Part shown: in pieces, positions 63,777 to 64,000 of the stretch
Layout of the letters: each line of letters opens with the position of its first letter
Numbering within the stretch: the first letter of the stretch is position 1
Source: an uncultured Bacillota bacterium
GTDB taxonomy: Bacteria > Bacillota_I > Bacilli_A > RFN20 > CAG-288
Length of the DNA: 64,000 bases
Assembly (NCBI GenBank): GCA_949284445.1
Contig: CASDVP010000004.1
Location: 62,001 to 126,000 of the forward strand
Direction: 5' to 3'
The notes under the pieces: generated by a model
The model's database searches: none
What the model was told of the DNA's origin: nothing
The model's input: only the letters and a program-made list of their open reading frames with translations
Program-made: the position numbers and the translations under genes

Positions 63777-63796
63777 TATATCAGAGGTTAAAAAAT

Positions 63797-64000
63797 ATGA
63801 TAGAACTTAAACCTGGAAAAGAATTTCGCGAATACTTTAAAAAAGATTTTTCGACTAGATGTGTAGAAAAATACGGTCGTGATCCTAGTGAATTAGCATC
63901 AGTTGATCTGTATGATATTTTAGCAACAACTATTCGTGATTATGCAAATATCGATAGCAAGATTTGCAAAGATATCACAAAAAAAGAAGGAAAAAAGCAG
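63797..64000 (+). CDS. glgP: Glycogen phosphorylase, N-terminal fragment (runs off the window)
   Basis: 68 codons from ATG 63797 to the right edge, with GAGG ten bases upstream. The segment FKKDFSTRCVEKYGRDPSE followed by DLYDILATTIRDYA resembles the N-terminal helices of glycogen/starch phosphorylases (ELYEALGSVVRDYI pattern), and the last residues GKKQ fit the position just before the YYLSMEFL block. Position after glgB supports this. The visible part is too short for certainty. Confidence 0.7.
   Translation, partial: MIELKPGKEFREYFKKDFSTRCVEKYGRDPSELASVDLYDILATTIRDYANIDSKICKDITKKEGKKQ

Noticed and set aside
1..64000. Use of the mycoplasma genetic code (TGA as tryptophan)
   Set aside because: Many genes end in TGA and tryptophans in conserved motifs are TGG, so the standard bacterial code applies.
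1..64000. CRISPR arrays, insertion sequences, prophage genes and rRNA
   Set aside because: No regularly spaced repeats, transposase or integrase motifs, phage structural genes or rRNA segments were recognised on either strand.

Overview
The window is one contiguous stretch of a low-GC, gene-dense bacterial chromosome. TGA is used as a stop (ileS, pflA and others end in TGA), so the code is standard and this is not a code-4 mollicute. The core genes (rnhC, mutS2, rimP-nusA-ylxR-ylxQ-infB-rbfA, rpsO, nrnA, a YkpA/YbiT-type ABC-F protein, a SipW-type signal peptidase, a lysine riboswitch) point to Firmicutes/Bacilli, most likely an anaerobic fermentative host-associated lineage near Erysipelotrichia or the uncultured gut Bacilli. 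This placement is inference from gene content. Metabolism visible here: pyruvate formate-lyase with its activase, acetate kinase, an [FeFe]-hydrogenase-like protein, and glycogen branching enzyme followed by the start of a phosphorylase.

Layout. 0-9.5 kb: ileS (3' part), lspA, an RluD-type pseudouridine synthase, an M29 aminopeptidase, a small secreted protein, rnhC, mutS2 and uvrC. 9.6-11.5 kb: tRNA-Pro(GGG) followed by a decayed segment holding a broken unknown gene, a 36-residue membrane peptide too short for ordinary ORF calling, and a frameshifted TetR-type regulator. 11.5-18.9 kb: pflB-pflA, ABC-F, and a fused binding-protein/permease plus ATPase transporter under a lysine riboswitch whose promoter, aptamer, terminator and anti-terminator can all be read.

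18.9-26.9 kb is the most distinctive region. A SipW-like signal peptidase lies among three exported proteins that share a SipW-type signal peptide. The promoter of the first gene has a perfect -35 and a near-perfect -10 separated by a spacer containing nine consecutive G. That is the architecture of a phase-variable promoter, so this may be a switchable surface or matrix structure. An epimerase-like gene and an OB-fold lipoprotein follow.

27-46.4 kb: alaS-ruvX, a heterodimeric ABC exporter, the rimP-nusA-infB-rbfA operon behind a leader with an intrinsic terminator, truB-ribF inverted relative to the usual cluster, a TtcA-like thiolase with an unexpected C-terminal domain, rpsO, nitroreductase, flavoprotein, a hypothetical gene and rlmD. 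46.4-64 kb: mscL with a long loop, trxA, TraX-like and CPBP membrane proteins, a 1588-residue CvpA-like giant protein with repeated W-centred modules, a short YigZ-like protein, a hydrogenase-like/Mrp/CBS operon, tRNA-Arg(TCT), nrnA, two thioredoxin-like lipoproteins, ackA, glgB and the start of glgP.

Several genes lack a Shine-Dalgarno sequence and have a -10 box 6-10 bases before the start codon, suggesting leaderless or nearly leaderless transcripts. No CRISPR array, insertion sequence, prophage or rRNA gene was seen.
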